From Schistocerca nitens (lineage: Eukaryota > Arthropoda > Insecta > Orthoptera > Acrididae), in NCBI RefSeq assembly GCF_023898315.1, contig NC_064622.1:176038178-176102177 (forward strand): a stretch of DNA of 64,000 nt, read 5' to 3'. Positions 35,490 to 45,496 of the stretch are shown here, piece by piece. The notes under the pieces were generated by a model. It made no database searches. It was given only the letters and a program-made list of their open reading frames with translations, and was not told the origin of the DNA. A program made the position numbers and the translations under genes. Position 1 is the stretch's first letter; each line of letters opens with the position of its first letter.

Positions 35490-36370
35490 CCGCTTAATTT
35501 AATTGGCAAACACATTCTGTAGATGTGATTCTGATGCTTCTCACGTACGCAGTTATTTCAGTTTTTAAGTCACAAAGCGTGCGTAGGCGATTGCGATACA
35601 CTACAAAATTTGCTGCTCCGCAGAGAAAAATGATGGTGGAATAAGGGCAGGCGAGGGAAGAGGACATAAGCTTTTTGAGACGACTAGTTCCCCAAAAAAC
35701 TCTTCGAAAAGACGCATCATGTTTCTGGCTATATGGGCAGTGAAACCACGAGTTGTTGATCTCGTCTTCCTTTAGTCGACCAATGAACTCGTAGATAAAA
35801 AAACAATAACGTTCAATATTCACGCTTTCTTCAAAAAATAAATATCCAGTAATGCGCCGTTTAGGTATTGCAGTGGTGTTTCAAGCACAACACGAGGATT
35901 CTCCGTTGATCATACTGATGTGTTTTGTATGTTAATGTGACTAGGGAGACGGAATCAGACCTCGCCAGTATTGAAGGTGACATCAAGAATATCTGTGGTA
36001 TACCTCTCAATTAACGATGTAAACCATTTGCAGTAACGCATTCGCTTTCCATTATTCTCATCTTGCAATTCTTGCACTCCTATCATTTTATCCGGGAACA
36101 ATTTCAGTGTTTGCCAAACAGCTTTACGTGCGGTGGAAACCACGATACTTTTGTCTTGCGTCAGCATCCGCAATGATTTTCCTGGGCTCTGGTGCATAGA
36201 AGCAGAATCGTCCGACAGCTTCTGTTAGATTAGTCTACATGGTCTTCCAGTTAGTTCAGCATCTAACTCTGAACCTGTCTCTCGAAATTTCCCAGCAAGT
36301 CGACGACGAGAATCAGCATTTTCTGGATTTTTTCAGCAAATGACTAAATCTGCGTATTTATGGCGTTGTC
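35490..36370 (-). pseudogene. Mariner-like transposase relic mar-6
   Basis: Minus-strand blocks in order: SPGKSLRMLTQDKSIVVST (helix-turn-helix region, about 36140-36195), VQELQDENNGKRMRYCKWF (36010-36080), STENPRVVLETPLQ (about 35900), FIGRLKEDEINNSWF (35735-35785) and FVVYRNRLRTLCDLKTEITA (35540-35600). Together they outline a full mariner-family transposase. The acidic catalytic blocks are unrecognisable, and stops and frameshifts are frequent. An ancient, inactive copy; terminal repeats not found. Confidence 0.72.
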
Positions 36371-36799
36371 GAAACACATATTCAACAAGAAAAATGCGTA
36401 CCTCAATTGAAAGCAACATAATTTAAAAACGAACTGAACATTTAAACATCGCACGTCACATTTAATAGTTTTCATCAACTGAACCAGACAGTTAAATGTA
36501 ACGCAACAGTAGAACTAACTAAAAAATAATCGAATATCTATGAAAAGAGTATTTCTGCCAATTTTATTTCAAACTTCCAACGTTATCTATCCGTAGCCCG
36601 TAGTCCAGTGCATAGTAACTTTCCGAACGCAATGTAATTTATTTGTTGTTAAGTGCGAGGATGATCTTAAAAAAAAAAAAACCTTAAACGTTTGATAAAA
36701 TTGCTAATAGCTGTAGTATCGACTTTGCAATAAGCAGAGGCTAACCCTGTGTTTCGACAAATAACAAATAGTTGGCAGCGTGTTTGTTGCATCAAGAAA
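36371..36799. other. No gene recognised
   Basis: AT-rich spacer between two mariner relics; an A run at 36669-36681. Confidence 0.3.
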
Positions 36800-37640
36800 A
36801 GCAAGCTGTGTCAGTTTAGATCGCCACCCCTGTCGACAAGCATAGCGTTGGAGCAGCGAATCTCTGATACATATTTTGAGTTGTGAAGCTGTTAAACCAG
36901 CAGAAATGCGTCACAGGTCGAAATCACAGAACGGTGATTCGTGTGTGTCCCAGCAGCAGCTGTGCGAGTGGCGCAGGAAGTCTTAAAAAAGGCGTGACTT
37001 CCTTGGAAAACGCTCCACGCCCGGGCCAGGCGCATCACGAAGCAGCGAAAGAAAGTAATGTTACAGTGGAAGAGAATGTGAAGGAAAACAGGCGTAAACG
37101 AAATAGCCAATATTTCGGATGTTAGTGTCGGATGAGCACACAGTATTGTCTATGATATGCCTCGATTCAGTAAAGTGACCGCAATACGATAGCCACGCCA
37201 GCTGACTGCCGAATTGAGAGATCGTTGGTTCGACGCTGCGGACCTCTTGGATCGTTTCCAGATAGAAGATAATGCATTTCTGTACAGAATTGTGGTAGAA
37301 GATGGAACCTGGGTTCAACTGTCACCATTCTGAAATGAAAAGATCGAGCAAGAAATTGAGCTGCAGCTCTTCGCTAAAATCAAAAAAATTACGTACTCAG
37401 CCGTCGGCAGGAAAAGTCGTGCTCAGAGTAAGCGCCGAGGGCTTCTAACTACAGGTGTTTTGCTGCAACACGAAAATACTCATTCCCACACTGCCCATTC
37501 AACCGTAGCGACAACACAATACATATCTGAATCTCTTGAACATCCATCTTCACACTAGTGATTTTCGTGTGTTCGGACTGCTCAGGGAAGCGCTAAGATG
37601 CAAGTATTTCAGAAGTGGTGAAGGGTTGAAAACAGCTAGT
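36800..37640 (+). pseudogene. Mariner (DD34D-type) transposase relic mar-7
   Basis: Plus-strand blocks: NAFLYRIVVEDGTWVQLS (around the first Asp, where the family has GDETWV), SAGKVVLRV, ENTHSHTAHSTV (the eroded second Asp block NARPHTA), then VFGLLREALRCKYFRSGEG, the conserved C-terminal motif. Order and spacing fit classical mariner transposases of about 345 residues. Many stops and frameshifts; all catalytic blocks are damaged. Ends not identified. Confidence 0.72.
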
Positions 37641-38240
37641 GGCTGCATTCACTTCCTAAAGAGTTCTTCTCATGAGGAATCCATGCTAATTCGAAACTGT
37701 GAAATGCGTGCATTATACGTCGTCGGGACTACGTTGAAAAATGATAACTCTGCAATTTTAATGTATTACTTCATTCGCATCATAAAAAATAAGGTTTTCA
37801 TCTGAACCTCTCTCGTAATTTTCATTTAGGGCGTTAGTAAGTTTCACTATTTGAAGTATTCTAACTTAAATTATCGAAGTGAACTGTCTTATGCTAGTGT
37901 TGATGAATAATGATCATTTATGGATTATTTTTAAAAACTCAAATTTATGAATAAGTTAATCATTACCTTTCGCTGAACAAGTAACTTTAACCGAATACTC
38001 CACGCAAAATTTTATTGTAAAAATGGACGTTTATCCAAGTTGCTGCGGTGTCGTTAGGAACAGAAATAACTTAGAGGAATGTCTGTGTTGCGTTCATATG
38101 GGTTGGTTTGCGAAAGACAATATGAAAGACGATGATGATCACTTCTGGAAGTGCAATAATTCTCACTATCACCATATCATACTGGAAAAAGCTGTTAATC
38201 CTGAAACTTGTACGTTACCGTTACAGCGCTGAAGCGCAAT
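37641..38240. other. No gene recognised
   Basis: A 69-codon frame at 38023-38232 is rich in Cys and His but has no recognisable zinc-finger spacing or family. It may be part of the unclassified repeat that follows; left unassigned. Confidence 0.35.
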
Positions 38241-38254
38241 AACAAATATGTATG

Positions 38255-38445
38255 CCGGCCGGGGTGGCCGTGCGGTTCTAGGCGCTACAGTCTGGAACCG
38301 CGAGACCGCTACGGTCGCAGGTTCGAATCCTGCCTCGGGCATGGATGTGTGTGATGTCCTTAGGTTAGTTAGGTTTAATTAGTTCTAAGTTCTAGGCCAC
38401 TGATGACCTCAGAAGTTAAGTCGCATAGTGCTCAGAGCCATTTTG
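38255..38445 (+). repeat. SINE-A with perfect 14-bp target duplication
   Basis: AACAAATATGTATG flanks it at 38241-38254 and 38446-38459. Full-length head. It lies at or near the edge of the unclassified repeat copy 2. Confidence 0.95.
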
Positions 38446-38457
38446 AACAAATATGTA

Positions 38458-39345
38458 TGAAAAGACCGCACACAGAATCGCCGTTTGGGAGGTGTTGGTG
38501 GCCGATTCCTCTTTGAGCTAGGAGCATGGCGTAAAAACTTTCTTCTGTAGAACGAACCAGTGGGCATTTGTGTAGCTGTTCGAAATTCTGTCTTACTGCA
38601 GGTATGTTTTAATGTATTAAGTAATGTTTGAACGACGACCCGGGGCTGGTGCCCCGGCAAATAGTGGGAATCGATTAATTCCTTTTGGCAAAAGATTTTA
38701 ATTGGGCTGAAATTAATGCTGAGCTAATGACATCATTTATGTGTGCACTGTTCGGATTTTACGTGCAAAAACAGTCACCCTCGTTCAGCGTGCACAAAAA
38801 GTCACTCTTAAATAGCTCCAGACTGCAGCGAGACTGATGCTTCACATTTGGTCCACTGGTGTATCGGACCTCGGTCTGAGACAAGTTTTAACCGTTTGAA
38901 AAAATATTGCCTGGTTTGGATTTTACATGCAAAAGAAAAACTCATTTATCTGGGAGGTATCCACTGATCTTTATCCGTTGTCGAGATACGATGGTTAAAA
39001 TCGAGCAAAATATAGCATGTAAAATTCGTTCTTACACGAATGGAATGCGCGGAAACGGTTCAAAGCGAATCAAACAAATAAAAATGTATTATTGCAATAA
39101 AATCGAAAACTCGCTCTCAAAAGTTTAGTTTCATTGGAATTTTACGTGCAAAAACAATTTTGAGTGTGTCTTACTCGGGCAACTTTTATGTTTTAAACGT
39201 GTACGAATCGGCTCAAATTTTGTAAGAAGGCAGACAAATACATCTATTTAGTGGTCGTTCTGTGTTTTTTACCTTTTTTTGTGTAAGTTTTATCCTCTGC
39301 CACAATACAAGCAATATGGTTCGAAAGACAATAAAAAAACCTACA
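38458..39345 (+). repeat. Unclassified dispersed repeat, copy 2
   Basis: Homologous over about 890 bp to 9180-9118 plus 7735-6844 (minus). Contains CGGATTTTACGTGCAAAAA twice, CTTTATCCGTTGTCGAGATA and ATGGTTCGAAAGACAATAAA. The short frame FNWAEINAELM...CALFGFYV corresponds to that in copy 1. No terminal repeat or known domain seen. Confidence 0.75.
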
Positions 39346-39399
39346 CTGGATCAGTCACCCTACTCAAGAAAAACTTACATCGGTTGCTAAGCTATGACA

Positions 39400-39660
39400 A
39401 AAAGGGATGGTTATACACATAAAAATGAAGATAAGCTGCAGGTTATTCAAGTTAATGAATATCAAATTGGCTAGCTCTGTGAATGTTATGTTGCAATCAC
39501 GCATAACAAACGGAGAAGCAATTTACTGGCAGCCAGCAGAAAATATCTTAAGTATCATAAAGCAGCTAATTTTAATTATAGAAACGCATTTTAATTGGAG
39601 AGTTATTGTTTGTGGAGACTTTAATGTTGATTTTTCTGTCAAACAGTACTGCTGAAGGGC
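39400..39660 (+). pseudogene. Possible non-LTR retrotransposon endonuclease fragment
   Basis: An 82-codon frame at 39407-39655 ends RVIVCGDFNVDFS. The GDFN motif with the preceding hydrophobic strand is typical of the apurinic-type endonuclease of jockey/CR1-like LINEs. No neighbouring reverse transcriptase. Chance resemblance is possible since only one motif is clear. Confidence 0.4.
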
Positions 39661-40120
39661 ACCTAGGGTTGTTTATGTAAATCTTTCGATTATTTCTCAC
39701 AGAAAGTTCACAAGGAAAACTGGCAATTATTTTTTGAAAACTAGGTACCTTCATTTATTGCTATGTCAGACGTTTATTCCACCATTATGGTCAACTGTTA
39801 ACTGTAAAATAATCTGATCAGTTAGGTTCAGAACACAGAAGAAAAATATCGTATCACCGAACCAGACGTAATGATTCAGTCACGGTATTTTGAGAGAATT
39901 CGAGGGCAGAAATCTGAGAAGACATTTTTAAAGATACCAATGAAGATGAAGAATTTGTATTTTTTAAACATATTCGTTTTATCCTGAAATAAAAAGGAAT
40001 AAAACGAAGTAGAAGCAAAAAGACAGGGATAAATCGTGGTACGTGTTCTGTCATCCTACGAAGTGCGTGGGAACGAGTTGCAGGCCTAGTATTGTCGTCT
40101 CATTGAATCCAGTTCTGCAG
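39661..40120. other. No gene recognised
   Basis: AT-rich spacer, no supported feature. Confidence 0.3.
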
Positions 40121-40132
40121 GCAACGGTATTT

Positions 40133-40373
40133 AATATTTTTTGTGGTTAAGTTCCTATGGGACCAAACTGCTGAGGTCAGCAGTCCCTATGGTCATATAC
40201 TACTAAATCTAATTTAAACTAAATTACGCTAAGGACAATACACATACCCATGCACGAGGGAGGTCTCGAACCTCCGACGGGGGTGGGGGTAGGGTGAGGG
40301 TGGGGCGGGGGGGGGGGGAAGCCGTGTGAACCGTGGCAAGGCCACATAGACCGCGCGGCTACCCCGCGCGACA
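40133..40373 (-). repeat. SINE-D (fourth tRNA-like head) with G-rich expansion
   Basis: On the minus strand: GGGTAGCCGCGCGGTCTA (A box), GGAGGTTCGAGACCTCC (B box), body with GTCCTTAGCGTAATTTAGTT and tail GTTTGGTCCCATAGGAAC. Flanking 11-mers CAACGGTATTT (40122-40132) and CAACAGTATTT (40374-40384) differ at one base. A purine tract of several G runs (40279-40318, plus strand) interrupts the tRNA-like head and is quadruplex-prone. Confidence 0.85.
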
Positions 40374-40384
40374 CAACAGTATTT

Positions 40385-41440
40385 GCAGCGTCCACACAGT
40401 GGTACGAAAGTTACCCAGTTGGCTTCATATAGCGAATTTCATCCGACTGTGAAAGTTTGAAATCAGTGTTCAACGTTGCGGCTTTCGTTTTGCTGTTGCT
40501 GATTTCGGTTGCCATGCCATAAACGACAGCATGTGTAGAGACTTGTGAGCTGGTGTCGCTACTGACATACGAACAAAATTTTGTACTTGTCACGTGAGGG
40601 TACTTTGCTTCATTGTTTGATTCGTGTTAGGAGCGGACAGTCTAATTAGAATGAAGTCGAGGGGGTTGGACAAGACAATGCAGGCCGATAGTCATTGTTC
40701 GGACTTCGCTTCGTAGGCACCCCCTGTCCAGCGGGGCAGAGGCATCCCAGCCTATTCATACGGCAGCAGTTCCCCGGCAGTACACACGATAATCAACGCA
40801 TCGGGTAGCAGAGGTGCTTTGGAAAGTACACTAATTACTTGCTGCACCCCAATGAACCTCGACGAGAGCGATGGTACGCTTGTAAGCAGGGATCAGTACT
40901 GTAGAAAGTGCTTGTTGCTACGTACCAGTGTTACATTCAAACTCGGTCTGGATGGCTTCAATAAACGACAAAGATGCATTTCGTGTACTTCCTAATCAGG
41001 GGTACGAACTTTTTCGGACTAAAGAGAGAATAGCATTTGCTTTGAATGTTGCAGAACTGAAATAGAACGAAACCTACAGTAGAGGAATTGACAATGTCTT
41101 AGTTTAAAATGAGTCATTAGATCGACAGCAATCAGCGTGTAGCTCGAACGAGCGAAATGCTTACCATAGCTCCACATTCTCGGCTAAGAAAAATGGTAAG
41201 AGATTTACGTTCTGTCAAGGTTCAGACGGTCGTGGTATACACAGTGTTTATTTTTCATTTCGTGGTTTTCGAGCTCCTGTAATTGGAAATACGTAGATCA
41301 TGTAGCTCACGACTTTTGTCCTTACCATACTTACCTTTTACTATTTCACTTCGTTGTCTATTCCAAAGGTGTAGGTCCTCACCTTTTTTTAAAAGATTTT
41401 GAATTTTATTTATGACGACAGTCAACCAGAAAAATAATTT
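40385..41440. other. No gene recognised
   Basis: Contains a moderately GC-rich stretch at 40660-40850 but no identifiable gene, RNA or repeat. Confidence 0.3.
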
Positions 41441-41759
41441 TTTTCACTTAGGCTAATATATTTATTTATCCCTTTTGTAATACAACAAATTCTAACACTA
41501 ACACTAGTCGAAAATTCAACAAGGCTAAAATTAATATTGCCAACATAAAAAACGTCACACAAACACAAAACATAGTATGTGGAGTAGAAACCGTGTCTCC
41601 ACACATTAACCCTCCCCCCTCCTTTTTAGCTGAGGCAGCGTTTTTTAGCCTGCGGCTTCTGACGCCACCAAATGTCAATCGAGATAAACGACATACCACA
41701 AATTCTGACGTGAATAAACGGACTGGTAAAAATGACAACTGAAACGTGATAAAAAAATG
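41441..41759. other. Unassigned; possible LTR-retrotransposon leader on minus strand
   Basis: On the minus strand, TCTCGATTGACATTTGGTGG is followed by CGTCAGAAGCCGCAGG (around 41685-41655). That resembles an LTR end plus a primer-binding region, and it abuts the foldback at 41760. There is no coding support, so this is tentative. Confidence 0.25.
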
Positions 41760-42600
41760 ATGTCATTTGTAAATAATTTTGTATCTGAAGCAGTTCTGAG
41801 ATAATGCAACTTCCAAAAGAGATACAAAATGAATGGATGTTTTTCTGAACTACAGTTAGTTATGTTTAATGATTGTAATTGTTTCTTTTTCTTGTACTTG
41901 CACATTCGTATATAAATTGCTGATAGCAAAAGGGATGAGCTTTGTATTGTGTGGGATCTGGATGACTTCTATCTCTTTTGGTAAACTGGGTAAATTTTTT
42001 TATTGTACATTGTGTCAGTATCGTATTGAGCTTTTGAGTAGGTAAGTCGGACTTTTAACGCAGCTTACGACTGGATACACAAGAATCAAAAGCTTGTGTA
42101 TCTTCGTCTAGGTATGCATGGGTTCATAACCGCACCATCTTTTCGTCTCAAAATCATTTAAAATGGCATTACATGATATGCTATTTATCTGATTTTGTGA
42201 AAATGCTTATGTCGGTTTGAATCCATGCACACGTAGAATACATGCACTCCTATATATCCGATCGTTAACTACATTTATAGCCCGACTTACCTTCTAAGCA
42301 AAAAGCTCAATATGATATTGACAGAACCATTTACATGCACAAAACAGTATACAATAAAAAAATCACGCACTTAAGCAAAAAAAATAGGCATCCAAATCGA
42401 ACCCAATGCAAAGCTCATCTCTTTTGACATCACATGTTCAATACAAATGTGCCCCTACAAGAAACAATATAAATCATTAAACTTATATTACAGCAGTTCA
42501 GAAAAACATCAATCGTAGCGTCACATGAATTTGTATCTCTTTTGGAAATCGCATTGTCTCACAGTTACTTCGAATTTAATAATAAAATCTACACTCACGC
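41760..42600. repeat. Large foldback: two ~400-bp inverted arms
   Basis: The left arm (41760-42140) and right arm (42200-42600) are inverted relatives along their whole length. Paired landmarks: CTTCCAAAAGAGATACAAA / TTTGTATCTCTTTTGGAA; TTTTTCTGAACTACAG / CAGCAGTTCAGAAAAACATC; AGCTTTGTATTG / CAATGCAAAGCT; TCGTATTGAGCTTTTGAGTA / inverted AAAAAGCTCAATATGAT; GTATGCATGGGTTCATAAC / inverted GTTTGAATCCATGCACAC. The spacer is about 60 bp. No coding region. It could be a foldback transposon or two inverted LTR-like copies. Confidence 0.82.
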
Positions 42601-43324
42601 GGATGGGGCGGTTACGGGTAATAATATATTTTATATTCTATATATTGTCAACTTAGGCTGAAGAGAACTTTTATGTACAATTCACTGATTCATAAAGAAA
42701 ACAAAAGCCCCTCAGAGTGTGCCGAATTTATAAGAATGCAAGTCATGTTTATAATAAACCACTCAAAAAACTTTTGCTACAGCAGTATGTCTGTGAATGT
42801 GTGTGAGTTTAAATTCAAGAGCAATAGGCAATGAAAGAATAAGAATAAAAAAAAACTTTAAGATAAAAGCAAAAAGTCTCAAAAGTGTCTCTGCAGAAGT
42901 GAGCATCCGTGAAATCAAAATATGTTGCTGCCTAAAATTCAACGCAGCGTTGCCGCAGCCCAAGCGCATGCTTGTATCCTCCTTGCTTCTGGTTGTTCAT
43001 AAGCTGGCCGAGTTGTTGCTACAGAACTCTGTCATCCATACCAGCAGATACTGGAGACCATTTCGTTAGGTTAATTTCCACCTCCTGGAAGAAGGTGTTC
43101 ACAATGGGGATGCTATGTGCTCCTGCAGTATGCTACAGAAACACCAACCCACAGCTGAAACGTTTCTTACGGCACCCTCCACAATTTCCTCTCCTGTGCC
43201 AACCTCTTCATCTGAGAGTAGCAAGTGCAACATACGTTCCAAATTATTTTTCGAATGTATCTCAATATCTGCTTTCCTCTACAGTTTTTACACTCTACAG
43301 CTCCCTCTAGTAATATAGAAGTCA
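42601..43324. other. No gene recognised
   Basis: A 112-codon frame at 42972-43310 shows no recognisable domain. Nothing else supported. Confidence 0.3.
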
Positions 43325-44074
43325 TTCCTTGATGTCTTAACAGATGTCATGTCATCCTGTCTCTTTTTTTGTTAGTGTTTGCCATATATTCTTTTCATCA
43401 TCGATTCCGCGGAGAGCCTCCTCATTCCTTACTTTATCAGTCCACATAACTTTCAACATTCACCTGCAGCTCCGCATCCAAAAGGCTTATCTCCTCTTCT
43501 GTTCCGGTTTCCCCGCAGTCCATGTTTCGCTGCCACACAGTGCTGTGTTACAAATCCACATAGAAATTTCTTCTCCAAATTAAGGCCTATGTCTGATACT
43601 AGTAGATTTCTCTTGGCTAGGAGTGCCCTTTTTGCCATTGCTAGTCTGCTTTTTATGTCCTCCTTTCTCTGTCCGTCATTGGTTATTTTGCTGTTTAGGT
43701 AGCAGAATTCCTTAACTTCGCTTACTCCGTGACCATCAATCCTGATGTTACGTTTCTCGCTGTTCTCGATCCTGCTGCTTCTCATTACTTTCGTCTTTGT
43801 TCAGTTTACTCTCAATCCATATTCTATACTCATTAGAATCTTCATTCCATTCAACAGCTCCTGTGATTCTCCTCCTCTTTCACTGAGGACAGCAATATCA
43901 TCAGCAATGTCAACTCTTGAATCTTTCTCTTATTTCCGTCATTGCTTCTTGGACGTATAGATTAAACAGCAGGGGCGAAAGGTTACATCCCTGCATTACA
44001 CCTTTTTTAATCTGTGCACTTCGTTGTTGGTCTTCCGCTCTTACTGCTCCTTCTTCGCTCTTGTACATATTATA
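43325..44074 (-). pseudogene. RTE-like LINE copy 2, reverse transcriptase 3' part
   Basis: Minus-strand frames: IKKGVMQGCNLSPLLFNLYV (44000s), an eroded catalytic block with DDIAVLSE, EVKEFCYLNSKITNDGQRKE, IKSRLAMAKRALLAKRNLL, then a decayed part to about 43330. These match the second half of the LINE at 24008-27206, including the segment deleted there. The reading frame joins across Tc1-A when one TA is removed. Confidence 0.88.
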
Positions 44075-45496
44075 CACTCCTGGAAATTGAAATAAGAACA
44101 CCGTGAATTCATTGTCCCAGGAAGGGGAAACTTTATTGACACATTCCTGGGGTCAGATACATCACAAGATCACACTGACAGAACCACAGGCACATAGACA
44201 CAGACAACAGAGCATGCACAATGTCGGCACTAGTACAGTGTATATCCATCTTTCGCAGCAATGCAGGCTGCTATTGTCCCCTGGAGACGATCGTAGAGAT
44301 GCTGGATGTAGTCCTGTGGAACGGCTTGCCATGCCATTTCCACCTGGCGCCTCAGTTGGACCAGCGTTCGTGCTGGACGTGCAGACCGCGTGAGACGACG
44401 CTTCGTCCAGTCCCAAACATGCTCAATGGGGGACAGATCCGGAGATCTTGCTGGCCAGGGTAGTTGACTTACACCTTCTAGAGCACGTTGGGTGGCACGG
44501 GATACATGCGGACGTGCATTGTCCTGTTGGAACAGCAAGTTCCCTTGCCGGTCTAGGAATGGTAGAACGATGGGTTCGATGACGGTTTGGATGTACCGTG
44601 CACTATTCAGTGTCCCCTCGACGATCACCAGTGGTGTACGGCCAGTGTAGGAGATCGCTCCCCACACCATGATGCCGGGTGTTGGCCCTGTGTGCCTCGG
44701 TCGTATGCAGTCCTGATTGTGGCGCTCACCTACACGGCGCCAAACACGCATACGACCATCATTGGCACCAAGGCAGAAGCGACTCTCATCGCTGAAGACG
44801 ACACGTCTCCATTCGTCCCTCCATTCACGCCTGTCGCGACACCACTGGAGGCGGGCTGCACGATGTTGGGGCGTGAGCGGAAGACGGCCTAACGGTGTGC
44901 GGGACCGTAGCCCAGCTTCATGGAGACGGTTGCGAATGGTCCTCGCCGATACCCCAGGAGCAACAGTGTCCCTAATTTGCTGGGAAGTGGCGGTGCGGTC
45001 CCCTACGGCACTGCGTAGGATCCTACGGTCTTGGCGTGCATCCGTGCGTCGCTGCGGTCCGGTCCCAGGTCGACGGGCACGTGCACCTTCCGCCGACCAC
45101 TGGCGACAACATCGATGTACTGTGGAGACCTCACGCCCCACGTGTTGAGCAATTCGGCGGTACGTCCACCCGGCCTCCCGCATGCCCACTATACGCCCTC
45201 GCTCAAAGTCCGTCAACTGCACATACGGTTCACGTCCACGCTGTCGCGGCATGCTACCAGTGTTAAAGACTGCGATGGAGCTCCGTATGCCACGGCAAAC
45301 TGGCTGACACTGACGGCGGCGGTGCACAAATGCTGCGCAGCTAGCGCCAATCGACGGCCAACACCGCGGTTCCTGGTGTGTCCGCTGTGCCGTGCGTGTG
45401 ATCATTGCTTGTACAGCCCTCTCGCAGTGTCCGGAGCAAGTATGGTGGGTCTGACACACCGGTGTCAATGTGTTCTTTTTTCCATTTCCAGGAGTG
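44075..45496 (-). mobile_element. Complete Tc1-like transposon Tc1-A inserted in the LINE
   Basis: Terminal inverted repeats CACTCCTGGAAATTGAAAT and CACTCCTGGAAATGGAAAA (two mismatches over about 26 bp). TA lies on both sides (44073-44074, 45497-45498). 1422 bp long and encodes one uninterrupted transposase gene on the minus strand. Removing the element plus one TA joins the LINE frame without a shift (...MVIY-NMYKSEE), which proves the insertion. Its integrity suggests the most recent transposon insertion here. Confidence 0.97.
44230..45252 (-). CDS. Intact Tc1-family transposase (340 residues)
   Basis: Cut-and-paste DNA transposase acting in the nucleus: binds the element's inverted ends, cuts them and joins them at TA. 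The start MPRQRGREPY is chosen because it heads the family-typical N-terminus and lies ~240 bp inside the element; the frame also runs upstream into LINE sequence, which is incidental. Residues 1-110 hold two helix-turn-helix regions (FERGRIVGMREAGWTYRRIA; TSQQIRDTV.PGVSARTIRNRL). The catalytic triad is Asp155 (VVFSDESRF), Asp244 (LFQQDNARPH) and Glu277 (SPDLSPIEHVW), with WGAISYTGRTPLV between. The last pair is separated by 32 residues; Tc1-B elements and the Tc1 norm have 34. Length fits the family (~340). Activity unproven. Confidence 0.95.
   Translation of the reverse strand: MPRQRGREPYVQLTDFERGRIVGMREAGWTYRRIAQHVGREVSTVHRCCRQWSAEGARARRPGTGPQRRTDARQDRRILRSAVGDRTATSQQIRDTVAPGVSARTIRNRLHEAGLRSRTPLGRLPLTPQHRAARLQWCRDRREWRDEWRRVVFSDESRFCLGANDGRMRVWRRVGERHNQDCIRPRHTGPTPGIMVWGAISYTGRTPLVIVEGTLNSARYIQTVIEPIVLPFLDRQGNLLFQQDNARPHVSRATQRALEGVSQLPWPARSPDLSPIEHVWDWTKRRLTRSARPARTLVQLRRQVEMAWQAVPQDYIQHLYDRLQGTIAACIAAKDGYTLY

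Noticed and set aside
38023-38232. Cys/His-rich small frame as a zinc-finger protein
   Set aside because: Cys and His spacing fits no zinc-finger pattern I know; no supporting exon.
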